Shown here piece after piece: positions 11,801-26,800 of a stretch of DNA of 64,000 nt. The translations under genes were made by a program, and so were the position numbers. The stretch comes from Larimichthys crocea (lineage: Eukaryota; Chordata; Actinopteri; Sciaenidae). How positions within the stretch are numbered: the stretch's first letter is position 1; every line of letters starts with the position of its first letter. The notes below the pieces were generated by a model that saw only the letters and a program-made list of their open reading frames with translations, had not been told where the DNA came from and ran no database searches. The stretch is taken from the NCBI RefSeq assembly GCF_000972845.2, contig NC_040018.1:14419157-14483156 (forward strand). The letters are read 5' to 3'.

Positions 11801-14800
11801 TCTTACTTCACAGTGCCTCCGTCAGCAGCTTTATCAGCGAGGGAGGAAAACTGGAGCATTTGCTCGCGAGGATATAAAAACTGACTTTACAAGAACTGGA
11901 TTTGTTCTCCAGATGAAGTTACTGAGCGTAATTTCCAAGTGAACTCTGCAACCTGAAAACTTGAGACATTTGGCAGCTCGCATATTTTGGCTCGGGCAGT
12001 GCATTAAGAAGGATCTTTTGTGGCTGATGCATGAAAATTGGATAGACGCTCTTAGACCACGCTGGCAGGCCGCCAATCTGAATGATTATGCAAGATCATC
12101 TTACAAAGCAAAACTCCATCCACTTTATCCAGACCAGAACTAAATTGAGAATTTGTGGATAGTGTGGATATTATACGTAAAGACACAAATACCTGAGAGA
12201 GCACTGATATAACCCATCAACCTGCATGTGAAACATGTGAATTGACTCTTTCAGGGCTGTGTTTGAGACCTGAAACCGATTGCATGTTCGTTTCATTCAG
12301 AGATTAGTGATTGCGGTCATGATGTTAGAGGTGGAAGACAAAGCAACAGGAGATCTGGATATCATTTACAGGTTGAGATGGAACAGAGACACATCTGTGT
12401 GAACTTAAGTGAACATGGACAGCAGGTCACTGACGCAGGTGAGAACTAATAATGAGAATGTGTTGAGTGTGATTGTGTGAGTGTGTGTGTGTTTACCTGA
12501 TCTCTTCCTCGGTCTATCCTGTCCATCAGCTGGTCTCCGCTCTGACGCTCCTCATCCAGGTCCAACTCCAGCTGAGTAATCCTGTCCTGTAAAACAAAGC
12601 GGGAGTGTTGCTATCTGCCGTTTGCTGTTTCTGAGGTTTACTGAGATATTCAGATATCCTAAATGAGTGTCATAGGCTTTTTTTTTCTTTTTACATCATT
12701 TCGTACCTCCATGAGTTTGATGTGTCGAGCTTTGTCTTCTTTAGTGTGGGCCTTTGTCTCAGCTGCCACCTCAAGATCATGGACCTGTTTCTCCAGCGTC
12801 TGTTCCCTGAGCAAAGCCTCGTCTCGTTCCCTCTGACACCGCCGCAGGTCCTCCTCCTGGCGTGACAACTAAAACGAAACAAACAACATGTTATTTCTGA
12901 AACATCACTGCTGCTTACTGCTTACAGGGGTCCGGTGTCTCATTGAGCCCCGCACCATGTTCTAAATACTTCTGCAGCAAGTGTGGATTAGACCTTGCAT
13001 TCCTGTTTGAAATCTCCTTCTTTCATATGTCATCTTGCTTCACATCAAGTATTACTGTTGTAGTGATGGCCAACAATTTAGTTTATGCTTAGGGAAGTTA
13101 TTTTATGGTTATGGTTATATGGTTCCCCTGAGTGACTAATGAATCCAGTGCAGCCAGCGTCTCCCCCTGTGTTCATTCAGCAGCAGTGCCCCCCACAGCT
13201 GGAAAATTGCCCCCACTGCTTAATGCTAAGACAATGAGAATTCATCACCTGCCCTTATTTCTCACCCAGAACAAATATTTGGCCATTAGTGCAGAACTGT
13301 ACCATATTTCATCACATAAATACTTAAGTAAGGCCTCATTTAAGCCATGGAGCTGAAGCTGAGTATACAAAGATTTAATAATAAGTGTTACAGGACAGTT
13401 GTGCCTCCTCCTCTCACTTTGGATATGGATTAATTGCTGTATTAACAAATGAATAAAGCAGATTTAGGGAGTGATATCCGTCTTCTTGTCCAGGTGTTTC
13501 TTGAAAAGTCTTCAAGTAGAGGCATGTATCTACATGTGATATTTTAGTGATTGTCTGCCAAGTTCACATGGGAGGAGACGGATAGGGCATTTGAGAGCAG
13601 CTGGAAAAGTGGACTCACTCGGCCTAGTCCAGAGCAATCAGTTTCTCAGGAGAGCTGGAGGAGGAGAAGGATGTGAATCCTGCCAGCACAGCTTTCACAA
13701 CAATGATATCACAACACTGACATCCTCCTTTTCCTGTGCACCAGCTGGACAAAGATACATCACCATGGATGAAGGCAGGAAAAAGGGATGCTGACTTTGT
13801 TCATACATATACTCTTTACTTACAAGCACATGTACAACTTAAACCGCTGTCCGGAACATCCTGATAAGTAAGGGTGACACTATGTTACGCATGTCAACCA
13901 ATGGCTGGAAGTAATGACTACAGGTTCTGGTAGAAAGTTCATTCCAGGGCAGGAAAAAGTCAATACTCCTTTTTTCTTTACTAGGAAGCCTCTTGGCCTA
14001 AAAAAATCAGGGCATAGCCTGCCAAAACCTCGATTAAAAAAGGTACCCAGTGGAGTTATTATAAACAGGTTTGTTTACAGGGTTAGAGTTTGAGCACATT
14101 GTGTGTGCAACAAACATGCTGAATATATTTCCTACCTCATAAAACATTAGCAAACCCTTTATTCTTATTTCATCTGCTTGTTTACAGTCCTCTCTACCTT
14201 AATTGACACATGGATTCTTTCAGGGCACGTTACCTCGAACAACCTTCCTGTGAAGTCAGCAGAAATGTGTCATCAAATCACATGACCCTGTACCTTTGGT
14301 GTACATATTGTCTGCATGTTGGTATAGCACAAAACATTGTTTCCACTAGTGGTGAAACACTCCATGTGGTTTGCATATTTGATATTCTTTCCTCAATTAC
14401 TGTGACGATTTTCTGCCATATTCTGTAAATCCTACACACTGGACATTTAAGACTTTGAACTCACTGTAAGAGAAAGTGTCAGGTTTATATTTAGTGTGCA
14501 GCTCTGGAAAACAGCAAAATATGTTTCTGCTACAAATCAGTGGTAGGACAGTATCATAACATCGGTTCATCACACCAGCAGAAAAGTCAAACACCTCCAA
14601 AGAAAATCATTCTTTTATATTTGCAGACTCTGGATCTGAAATAAGCTGAACAACCGACACTAAAGGGTGACAATCCATTATATCTTATTCACCCAATACC
14701 CTATAACTCACACGGTCTCAGGAATCTGCAGATGGATGTTTTTATGTACTGTTATCTGTATTACTCCTTTGTTGCTTATAGCTCTTTCCTCCCTGAACCC

Positions 14801-17800
14801 AGTTATATCTCACAATATCCTGAAGCATTTCTGCTTCCACTGAACTACAAAACTGTTCCAGAGTTGTCACCGTCAATCCCAACCCCGCCTCGTTAAACAA
14901 ATATTTGATCGATAAATAAAACAACATAAGCCGTCCTATTTCTAACATAAATTATTCGCATTCATGTATTTCTACTTTCAACAAAAACATTCTTCACATT
15001 CCAAAGTGCTGACAAGGATAAATGACTTGAATGCAAACAATGCAGAGCAGTCAAGTTTCACCATCAAAGCATTGTAATGCAGTTCCCCGCATTTACATTT
15101 TAATCTTACCTCTGAGCATAAACATTAATTTTAATAAAGAACAGAGATTTTCTTTGGTTCAAACTCGGCTCAGCGATTTCACTTGAATATAGTGTTTTGG
15201 GTTTGAGTGGGCAGCAGGGAGCTGGAAATACCAAAGTGATGACATTTCTCTCTGAAGAAAGAGATGTTGAAGGGAGGGGGTTAAACTGGTTGAGTTGGAG
15301 CAATGGCTCATCATCTGCTGTTCTGCATGGGAGGCCTCGGTTTGGCTGACTAATGATGGCCTTGATTTGACCACTCCCGCCATAGGAGCAGTGTCAGCAC
15401 TCAAATCTGCGCCTATTACGTTAGATGAGGCTGGCATAGACAAATGTACCTCTTCTTGCAGGGTTTTGGTAGCGAGTAGGTACTTCTCCAGCTCCTGTCC
15501 TCGCTCCTTTAAAAGTCTCTGCAGCTCCGTCAGCTCCCGACGGTTCTTCTCTTTATAAATGTCAATCTGCTCCTGCAGCTCCCTGGTGGACGACTGGGAT
15601 GCATCCACAATATCGTTCATCTGCAGGCACGGCGAGATGGAGTACAGGCCATAGAGAAAGAAATGTGAGAAAACAAGCCTTTAAGAATGACTTCAGTTCC
15701 TTTCATTTAAAACAAAAAACTTAAGTGCAATACTTCAATTATCATAGAAAAGAAAATGTTAATTTGGCATTCTTGCTTTTACTATTTCTGCCCTAATGAA
15801 GTTGGTATTTTTAACCAGTATGCCCAAATAAATTCAGCTTTTCACATACCCTTTCCTAGCACTACTCAAGATTTTCTTCAAGAGCAAAATAACACTGCTA
15901 CTGAGCTACAGACTCAAGTGCACTCACCTCTCTCTGGAGTTTCTCCACCGTACGGTCCAGCAACCTCCTCTCATCCTCTATGTCGTTCTTCATGTTCTTG
16001 AACTGCTCCTTCTGTGTCCTCTCCTCTTGTAACCTCTCTTCCAAGTCCTTGTGTTCAATGCTCAGTTTGGTCAAGTTCCTCTATAAAAAGGATACAATAT
16101 TAAATATCTCAAACTGTGATAGAAATCCACGCTTCTCAATATGCAGTTTAGTGCAGCGTTACTAATCTCACCTGCACATCCTCCAACCGAATGGTCAACG
16201 CTCGATTGGCACGTGACATTTCTTCTTCTTGCTCTTTAATTTCAGCCAAAGATTCTTCCAGTTGCTTTTTCTCTCTCTGTTAAGCGGACAGGATTTTCAT
16301 GTAGTATAATATGTTACAGCAGTATATTAAAACAAGCTGCAGTTTTGTTCAGTTCTGGGACTTTTTGCATTTTGACCTCTCACCTCCAGTCGACCAACTC
16401 TGTCCCCCAGCCTGCTCTCCTGTAGCTTGGCCTCATCGATGATGCGGTTGAGTTTGGCCACCTCATTTTCCAGCTCTTGCGCCCGCCTGCGCAGTCGCTC
16501 TGCCTCTTGGGTCAGCCGTCCTGCTTGGCCCTCCACTGCACCCTTGGCTGCCTCAACTTCAGCCTTCTCACGGACCACCACTGCGCTGCTCTGCAGATCA
16601 GAACGGGACACGAGGATTCAGTACAAAGGAGTCAGAAGTCTGTGACACTCAACGGACAGTGGAACAATGATTCACGTTGGAACATTTCAGACTTTTTCAA
16701 ATGCCTCCTGCAACAAAAAGCTGTTTGAAGAGCTTAGTTTCTCACTGAAGATTTGTTGCTGTGGAGACACAGAATAACAATGTGCTCCTGTAATTCTCTT
16801 ACACTTCATAATAAACCACAAATGATGTCAATTAAATCTGGGCTCTCATTAGCCTCTGCTGATTGAGGGCTACACAAAGTCAGCAGGTTAGCAAGCTGGA
16901 CCTGCTACTCTCCTCTGTCGCTAGATTCAATGTTTTTCCACCTGATACACTGCTGTGACATGGCTTTGGCTTTGTGACCACTTTCAGTGTACAGATTTAT
17001 GAATGAAGAGTGTGCTTTGGCACAGAAATGTCAGGGTGGAGTGCTGTGTAGGAGAGTAAGAGCGGGAGACAGAAGGAAATACGTGTCAGTTCGAGAGACG
17101 GAAACAAAAAAAAACGATGACAATCACAAGACGTCAGTACGACTGATAACAGGTTTCCGTTGTGATGACACCCTTCAGCGTGAGCTGACAAATGGCTTAC
17201 AAAGGTTTGTTTGGAAGCAAGATATTTAAATGGAATGTAAAAACTGGTTTGGCAATTTCCTGTTTATCTCAAGACAACACGGTATGCCTGCGCTCGCTCA
17301 CTTGTGGAGACAGAACGACGTACAGTTTCAATACATAACAGAGATCAAACAGGTTAAAAGTTTAATGAAATAAACACTCAAGGTGGGAAATTGTGTCAAA
17401 GCACATCCTGACATCCAAGTACAACAAGTACAGCATGTGTGTTCATAAAAGCAGGAAAGCACACACACGCACACACCTTAAAAAAACAACTGTAACTTGT
17501 CACTCAGGTGGTGACATACGGATAAGATGGCACAGAAAAATGCATCAATACAAACAGCAGAACTAAAAACTTCTTGTTTTTCAGCAGCAACTTCTTGGAG
17601 TGCTCCAAAACTCTGTGCAGCAGATGGCTTCCTGCTAAATTACATCAACAGAAGGAAGAACATTAAATGTATGTTTTAAGTCATAAAATATGGATCATTA
17701 TGACAGTTATATAACAGGAAAAATGCTACACATGTCCCCTTTAAAGCATGGTAAAGAAATAAGTTGTTAGTTAGTGGATTTTAGCCTAAGCAGGCAAAAG

Positions 17801-20800
17801 TTTATAGTTTCACGAGTTTTAACACTGTACAGCACTGAACAGTTAAAGGAGGTTTTGAAGTTGGTAACTTATTTACGAATGCAAAATTTAGTTTCTGCCG
17901 AAATCCAAAGTCTTCACCCCTTAATACTCTTTGTAACTAAGGTAAAAGGCACTTGTTGGTCAGCCCGTCTTGTCGTCACTGTGCTTGAATAGAGGCACCT
18001 CCTGTACTAGAGAGGTCCCTCCCTGCTTCAGTGGTGGCAGGCCAGTCAGACCTGTTTCCCCTGTCACCACAGAGCCGCCCTCATCTGCCTCACTGGGTCA
18101 TTTAGTTTGGTCACAGGAGCGAGAAGCCTGTACACACTCAGTAGTGCCAAATCCAGAGATAACAATGTTTTACCTCTCAATTAGCTGAAGAAATGAGAAT
18201 CCATGTTACACAACAAATAGAAGAAAACTAAAAAGACTTCACAGTAACTAAACCACAATTGCACACAGAAATAATGCAGTACAATTCCTCAGCACCACAA
18301 ACTACAGTCAAACTAAATTACCATTACCATGAACATTACAATTTCCATGAAGGTAAATCAATCTACAGTTTTATGGACTGATGCTGTTTGGCCGGACAAT
18401 CTGGTCTCTAGTTCTCCCTGAAATTAAGCCATTTTCTCTGAGGCTTACATGAATACAATAAAACACTCTGATGAAACAATACAACCACATGGATTCCAGT
18501 GACTGTGTTGAGGGTGGATTCTCGGGAATGGAAAAATGGGTTGGGTGTGATGTGGGGATAAACACAGCTTTCACTACAATAATAAAAGCATTGACAGAGA
18601 GCGTCATCAGGATTGTGTCAGTGCTCCATTTTAACAAAATTCACAACTACCCTCACACTTCTGTGCCTGTCCCACTTCCCACACTGGGTCATGTGAGTTA
18701 AAAGCATGGGCAAAGCCACCCAGCCAAAGAGAGGGACATCTGGCTGCTATCTGGGAAAGGAAGCAGGAGGGGATGCAGTGATGAAGTGTTACCACCGCTC
18801 ATTAAAAAGATCTACTTTTCTGAATTTCTAACACATAAATGTCACAGCTTTGAGAACCTATTAGCCATCTAATCTCCTGTATATTTATTATTCAATTTCT
18901 TATAAGGCTTCACTAAGTACAAAAGGTTAATCATTCATTAAAGATTCCCTGACAATCAATGAAGGACTAGCACTAACAAAACAATCACTTTATCAGCTAT
19001 TAGGCAATGATTTGTTTAATTTGTCAATTAAATACAATTCTTTATTGAACAAAGAGACTGACAATGCAAGCAGACTTCAGTGTATTAGTACAATATCATA
19101 GAAGAATATGTGGTAATATCATACATCTACATACTTTTTCCCCCTCTCCTCTATCTAAACTCAAAGTTTGACCTAGGTCTTGTGTGTACTCAAACTGTTT
19201 GTTTAAAGTTGCACATTAACTAACTTTGTGCAGTCTTTGAAGCACGGCACAAATACTGAAAGTGAAGGATGGGTCCCAGGTCGTGTGCTGTGGTGTAATC
19301 TTGGCTTACTCTGTTATTTCCACCAAATAAGCTTCCAACGTAACAACAGAGCTAATGACCTAAAAATAAATACAGCTGCAAGAAAACCACAACCAAGCAG
19401 TGTCCATCATTTTCCTGAACTTGCTCCACATTTCTGAGAACAGTAACTTCTATAAATGTCAGCAAGATTCATCCTTTTCATAGGGAACAATTTCAAACCA
19501 TAAAACTCATAATGCTCTACGTTCATAGACTTGAGTAAGTAAATGAGTGTGCAAATGCAAATGCAGCTCTTGTGAGCAGGTAAGAGTACTGTACACCTGA
19601 TTTTGTCTTTAGCAGTCGACAAGTCATTAAAATATCTGCATTTTAAATATTATTTTGAATTACTGTAAACAGACGGATAGTTTCCACAAAGCCAGCTGCT
19701 AACATGTTGTCATTTCTCTCCCCTCCCCATTCCTGATGTCGCTCTGTATGTGTTTTCTTTTCTTTTTTTTTTGAAGAAAAACATGTCAGAGGTATTTTTT
19801 CCATATGTTTTTTTGTCCCCATTCACCATCTGGCAAACTTAACAGAAAACCCAACAAAATGGTACACAACATAACATTCAGTGCAAAGGCTGCCAAAACT
19901 CTGGTTATGGTTTGTTTATCCTTTTTAGATCATTGAAAAAGTCCTTCTCAAACTTCATTTAATGCATTATATAACCCGTTTTGTATTTTGGATGCAACCA
20001 TTAAAGGCCATTAGACAACGCCCTTGTCATATATATCACAAACAAATACAACAGTTATCACATCAAGTCAGATGTGTTGCTGTTGGGTGTGTACAGAAGG
20101 ATTACTCTCTTTATTAAAATGCTGTTGAGAAGCCGTTTCTGGATTTCTAATTTCACTGGTGCATTCAGCTGCAGATACTCAAACCAGGATGCATTGAAAC
20201 ACATGATTTTCTTCTATAGCAGCTGCAAAAACATGCTAACCGTGATTTCACTTCCAAAAACTGGCCCACAGCAACACTGACAAATTGACTGGCTGATACC
20301 AAATGAAGCTTTTCCAAAAGTTCCATAAGGAAGACGTTTTCTCACATTTCCTTTCTCTCTTCCTGCTGTCAGTCTTCACTCACATGTTTCCAGCCTCTCA
20401 GTCATTTCCTCTTTCCTACACCCAAAGCTCATGACATTCACAAATTATATCACTAACATCTGTTCCTTCCTCTTGCACACACTTTTAGACCAGTTGTGGT
20501 AAAACCATGACCTCCACCTCCCTATTACCTGCAGATTGTACTACTGATCCAACACAGGAAGCTTGAATATCCACCTGCTGATTCTGCACTACCATTTGTA
20601 TACTCCAATAACAAATCTTCATGGGTGCTATGAGGAGGTTTCGCATTTGTGTTTCTAAAGGAGTGGACTGAAGTAATCACATCACCTTCTGTCCTTACAA
20701 CTTGAGTCTAAAGAAAGATAGACATTAGAACTTTGCAAAGATGCTAAAATGTGGGTTAAGTCTAAAGACATACCAGTTATGGTGATGTAAACATGTATCT

Positions 20801-23800
20801 TATGTTTACTAGCCAGTTAGCTGCTTACTAATTGGGTGACGGGAGGTAAAACAATGTCACCTATCCAGTTTTTTCCTATCGTGGGTTTGAGCTTTTGACA
20901 GCAAAAGTGACGTAACCTTGTGACAACGAAAAAATGCCATTGTTGCCTTCGGTGGAAACGGGTCACATATCCAAACATGACTTAATAAAACAGAAGTGCC
21001 AAGGTTATTTAGAGTACGAGTTGCTTCCTGTATGGTATAACATGACAACACCTGAACCTAACCCTTATATCGGGAAAAGAAATTTTAAAAAATACCTCTC
21101 TGGCTGGGGGGGGACTCTGGGTTTTCTTTGCCAGCACTAAGTATGTGTTACAAATACAACAGCATTCCTCATAAAAGAAGTTACCCAAACCTGAGGTTAA
21201 CTGGAACAGAAGGCCTGTCATGGACTGAAAGGAAGGATTGAAGTAGAAATTAAAACGCGACAGCTGAGAAGCGTTGGCATCTCTTTGGTCAAAGGAGGAC
21301 GGTAATCAAATCTTGTCTTGTCCTTGGAGAACTGGGAACAGAATCCTGCTTTTAAAAAGAGTCTCTGTGCAATGCCAAACTGCAAGCTTGCAGCACTGTT
21401 TGTATATAACAGGGATTTACAGAGAATAGTGAGATTGTGACCATACAGATACTCAAAGAGGCCATGATGTTGATGACTCCGACTTTGACTTCTAGGCTTC
21501 AAAGTACCAAAGGCTCAGTAGAGACAAAGAGGGGAGAAAACTGTTTTCCAGGCCAAAAGCCAAAGAAGACAAGGTTTGAATAAACCTGTGAGCAAGAAAA
21601 GAAACGCCCAAGATCCAGATCCAACACACAAAATTCAATAAAGTCATGTACTGAACCAGGCAGCTAGCATGGTTACAAATATCAAAATGTAATTTAAGAC
21701 ACTAATAGACTCATTCAGACTGATTCATTATTTCATAATCATGTGGATTAGAAGAAGGCAGAATAACAAAACATAAAAAAAGAACAACTATCGCCTACCA
21801 ACTCACAAGAAACTCACTGACTGCCTATAAAACCACTGCTTGATTAAAGTAAACTTGCAGGTTTTAACCACTTCTCACAAATGTTTTGGTCATCTCAATC
21901 AGAGATGGGTATTTAACTTGACTCCTGGAAGTTATTTTGGTGGTAAAGGATCAGCAAACACTCAAGTCCAGACCACTGCTTGGTTTTTACATGAATGTGC
22001 AGCAACATTTAAGCTGAACTTTAACTGACCAAAATGCTAGATATTAAGCTTTTTAGTACTTCATGTCATAAATCTATAAAGTTATCATTAAAGCTGTTTG
22101 AAGGACTAATATTTCAACAGGGATAATTCCTTGCCGTCTCCAAGATCCAGAAACTCTCTCCATCATTTCCTTCCTCACTCAGCCTGCTTCCTCCATCAGC
22201 TCCTAAAGCTACGCTGGGAAATATAGTGCTATCATCAAACACACAGACTCATGCGGGAGTCTTTACTTTCAAAACAAGCCTGAGGGGGAACTCTTCTCTG
22301 GGCTATGTAAGTTTGATGATCAGACAGTGAGACTTCAGTTCACACACTGGCAGAGATTACTTGAGAGGCAGGCAAAGATGCTGGTGAGAATGACACAGGC
22401 CAGAAAAATGAACTGTATTTAGTTGAGCGAGAGATCACTGCAGAGTCTTGTGTGGAAACTGTGGAGTGAGGAAATGAAAAAATACAGCATTTGGGATTGA
22501 GGTTACAGATGAGAGCGTGATAACAATGTGGCCGTGTTACACACTGTGGCCCCGGGCTGTACGTGAAACATAACAAGAGCTGGAAATGGTGTGATAAGCG
22601 CAGGACTCTGTCTTTACAGTTAGGAAGGGAGAGACCTATTAAAGCCTCTAATACTGACAATCTGGAGCGCTGTGGAGATGGAGATGCAGCACCCTGAAGA
22701 GGCAGAAATGAAAAAGATCCAAGGGTCTCCCACAGGTCGAAGCGGGTGCACTGTAACTGAGCTGGAGATGAGGGGAAAAGGAGGTCTGCGGGGTGCACAT
22801 TCTCCACTCTGACCCCAGCATTCCTTGAAACAAACCCTTCTCTACACTCACCACACCTCATCTTTCTACATTTTCTGCATACCAGCACAAGCTGACACTA
22901 AAAGATCAAATCCACTTCCAAATGCTTGTACAGAATATTAAGAACTCACATAAGCAGTGTTCAAACTAAGCAAATTCATATATCTTCTCTGTAAAGCGTG
23001 ACCAAGATTTTTTCAACCTTGATGAAATTCCACAGATTTCACCTCATTGAAAACACAATGCAGCTTTCAGTTTAAAGACACAAAACAGGCCCCTCGCTCC
23101 TTTCAGGGGGTCAGCCACGCATCCCCCTTTTCTTCAGCATACTGACCCACTTATTCAGCATGTCCCAACCCCCGCTGCTATTATTGTGTGAAACAAACTC
23201 ATCATTCATCAGCGACTGAGGTCCGCAATTACCCCCACTCTTTCAGGGTGCAGAAAGAAGAGGGGACACGACGCAACTCAGGAACGACAGCTCATTAGAT
23301 TAGTGATGGTTTGCCACTGCAATTAACTAGCATACAGAGCAATTTAGTGCTCCAGTTTCCAGCATTCTTCTTGGCATTGGTCGCTCTGGTCACCACAAAA
23401 TGTCAGAGCCAATCAAAAGGAGGGGGGAGCAGAACTTTGGTTGAAGATGGGAGCAGAAAAATAAACTGATGTACAGTTCACTCTGCCTCCACACAATAAG
23501 ATACTAAGCAGTTTTTTTAATGTCAAGACTTGCTCATAATCTGCAGTTCAGACTATTGCTCATATGCTTGAACATTGTGGACTTCAAGGCTTCAGGGTTC
23601 CTGGTGATATAAAAACCAAATATAAAAAGGAGAGGCATAAAGTTGATGAATATAGTTCATGTTTCTGAATAATAATTAATAGGCGCAGTCTACTAATCTA
23701 CAAAGTCTGACCTGAGGACGGAACATTAATTCAAGGACGCAAACGAAAGCCTCTGACGAGCAAACCCTTTCATATCTTTCAAGAGAAACAAACAATGACT

Positions 23801-26800
23801 TCATCTTGCCAAGTGTTTACAAAGCAGGGGTAAACCCCTGATGACATCCTCCCTCAGGGGAGCAGTACCTCTGTTCAACAAGAGGAAATGTTCTCATAGA
23901 CTCTTGCTGCAGAGAGCTGCTGTGGACCCCCACCAGGCCTGCAGGAAGCCCCGAACAAGGACAACTTCCAGCCTTTGAGACAAACAGGACACACATGAGT
24001 CACATGGCGACCTACTGAAAACAATGTGTCTTCAGTCCTTTCAGTGTCCTGTCTCCTGCCATGCATGTCTCATCCTAACTCACCTTCCTCCACTTTTAAA
24101 ACAGCTGACAAACCACTCTGCTCTAAAACAGACTGTAATCTAATCGTTCAGTTTAAATAATGGCTGCTTCATCACTGGCGCCTTTCTGGTGCAGAATAAC
24201 ACTGATTATTATAACGGAGGGTTCAAGCAGGTGTGCCTTTTCAGATGCTTTTTATTTTTGCAAATGTAGTGAACACAGAACTGTATCCACTTCTAAGTAC
24301 ATCAAGACCTTTATTTGAGACTTGTTACTAAGCTACAATCTTGACCCTGCCAGTAAGGCAACTCCTAACAGTTTCATGTCTAGATAAGTGTCTAAATTTT
24401 ATCATCAAACATAATTCTTCCTGTAAAATGTTCCTCCCTAGTGAAACAAGATGAGATAAAAAAAAAACAGCTCCAAACTTGACTGTTATGAAAAACAATG
24501 ACTAGCTACATTTAACTGTTACAGAGTGTTTCGTTTTCATTTTATTAGTTTGCTCTACTGACACAGCTCAAGTGTGTGAACCCGAGCTGAGGTTAATGTC
24601 ATTTGAAAAAATGCATGCATGACTTCTCACTGCTGTAGGTTAATATCCTATCCTAGTCTAATCTGTGTGTTTTTGTTTGTTATGTAGCGCAATTACATTA
24701 CCATTTAAAAACTGGGACATATAAGCACTTTATTAGCAGAGTTTCTCACTAATTTATGACTAACACAGCAGATATGCACCAAAGAACATCTGCTTATTAT
24801 ATTATAACTATGTATAACCGGAATTTACAGGGTTAACAGAAATGTGGGAGGAACTCTGTAAACATTGAAAAGTCGGTTACTAACTTGTCTTTCAACATAT
24901 ACACAAGACTGCAGCAACTGAGAAACTGAGTCATTCACTGAAACAGACTGAAGAGCAGTGTGCTCAGTGTAGGTCTGCAGAATTATGTTGTAATTCTTGT
25001 TTTAGGACTTGTTTTGCCACAACAACAAATCATATGTTGACACCATGACCATAAACTAAGCCAATGCAAGCGAGACGTTTAAAGAATCAAGGCCTCTTTG
25101 CCTCTTTTTGCTGCTCTACATGCAAACCATTTTCGAGTTAAAGTGTTGACAGTACATGGGAATGCCAAGTTAAAGAACAGCTGATGAATAACACATCAAT
25201 TAGCAACACATCATATTATTTATGATTATATGACCTGACAAGGTGTTATATGGCTCTTCAGATACACCGCTCATTCATTTCACAGGCCAACAAGGAGCTA
25301 CACCATCAGGACATTAAGTGCAGGAGGTTTATAATACTATTCTTTCCTGTTCCCACTTACTTCCCTGCAGGATCCCCAACAAATCAGTAGTGCCCAAGAA
25401 TGAAGTGACAAGAACAGGATCCCTCACCAGCTTCCCACCATAAAAACATAAAGCAAACAACAAAGTAAAGGGAATTGAACTTGGGCATTTTGCTTCAAGC
25501 TACATACTTCTAGTTTAAGTTTAACAGAATACATTTGCATACTTAAAGTGCTAGGCTTATTGTAGACACAGCAGTCACATCTGCTTGTTTTAAAACTAGG
25601 GTCTCAGCATTGTGATATTCAGCACCACAGATGTGAAACTAGTGAAAAAGGCCCAAACCTCTGATGATAAACATATGAATGGCTAAACTTGCAATGCAAA
25701 ACACACACATACACAATCACAGCTCCCCTGATGCTGCACATTATCTCCACACTCCTCTCTGACAGGGTGTGTTTCTGGCATGGGAGGAGGGCAAGAAAGT
25801 GAAGGAAATGAGGAGGAGGGAACACAAACTGAGGAGAGGAAGGAGGAAGGGGAAACAAAACGTGAGCTGATCACCTGCTTTGCCTCCTCCAAAGACGCCT
25901 GCAGCTTGCTTATTTCCTTCTCATACTGCTCCCTCATCTTGTCCACCTCCTGATCATGAACGGCCACTTCCTCCTTCAGGGCTCCTTTCAGAGCTGTCAG
26001 CTCCCTCTCTCGCCTCCTGAGCACCTCCTCGTGCTCCTCCTTGGCCAGGAGAACTTCCTGCATCTCCAGTTTCAGCTGCATCATGTCCTGTGGAAAATGA
26101 AGACAGTTCTCTAAATTTTTATCAATTCAGAATTTGTAGAATCGTACCAGGGTTGACCTTCAGCATTTGACCATGACCCTTCAGTTTATTCTTGTCTTTG
26201 AGTTTTCTCTCTGCAACCACATTTATTAAACAGATTGTATGGCCTCGCTTGTTAGTTTATCCTGTCGTGTCTCCAGACAAAAATCTTTCAGATATAGCTT
26301 TAACCATATGGAGGTTTTTATTGGAAAGTTTTCAGTGTCAAACAATGGCAGTGTAGTATGAGATGTAATAAATCAGTCCCTTCCAGGCTAGTCTCTACAC
26401 TTGCTGCCTTAAAGTTAATTTTTTTAACATTGAAACGGCACCTAACTTACTCACTCCAAATATACATTTTACCACATAGTTTTATTCGCAAAGTGTTAGT
26501 ATCCAAAAGACACAATGGAAAAGATTGTATCTTTCATGGTGGGTTTGGTGAGCAGCTGCCATGAGTTCCACAAGCTTAATCTTTTTTTTCTTCTCTAGAA
26601 CAATGAGCACTGTGAATTACCGCCATAATGATGTCTTTCTCTCCATCAGAGGTTGACTTCTTGGCCGAGTCAAGCTCGTCATGCATCTCAGACAGCTGGT
26701 CCTGCAGGTCTCTGATCTCCGTCTGGTATTGCTCTCTCTCCATCTTCACCTGGAACAGCCTGACAAACCACACAACTTGTCACAAGGCAGTACAGGCACT

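Noticed and set aside
22340..22888. 182-codon open frame on the minus strand in the large cgnl1 intron
   Set aside because: It has no recognisable domain, Cys/Ser/Pro-rich chance-like composition and no splice sites that fit the phase-0 flanking exons. The protein order is already complete without it.
26621..26749. Nearer acceptor TTCCAG|GTG for the cgnl1 exon
   Set aside because: It would leave the previous exon's phase-2 end out of frame and lose the conserved ELFQ. The acceptor at 26760 fits both.
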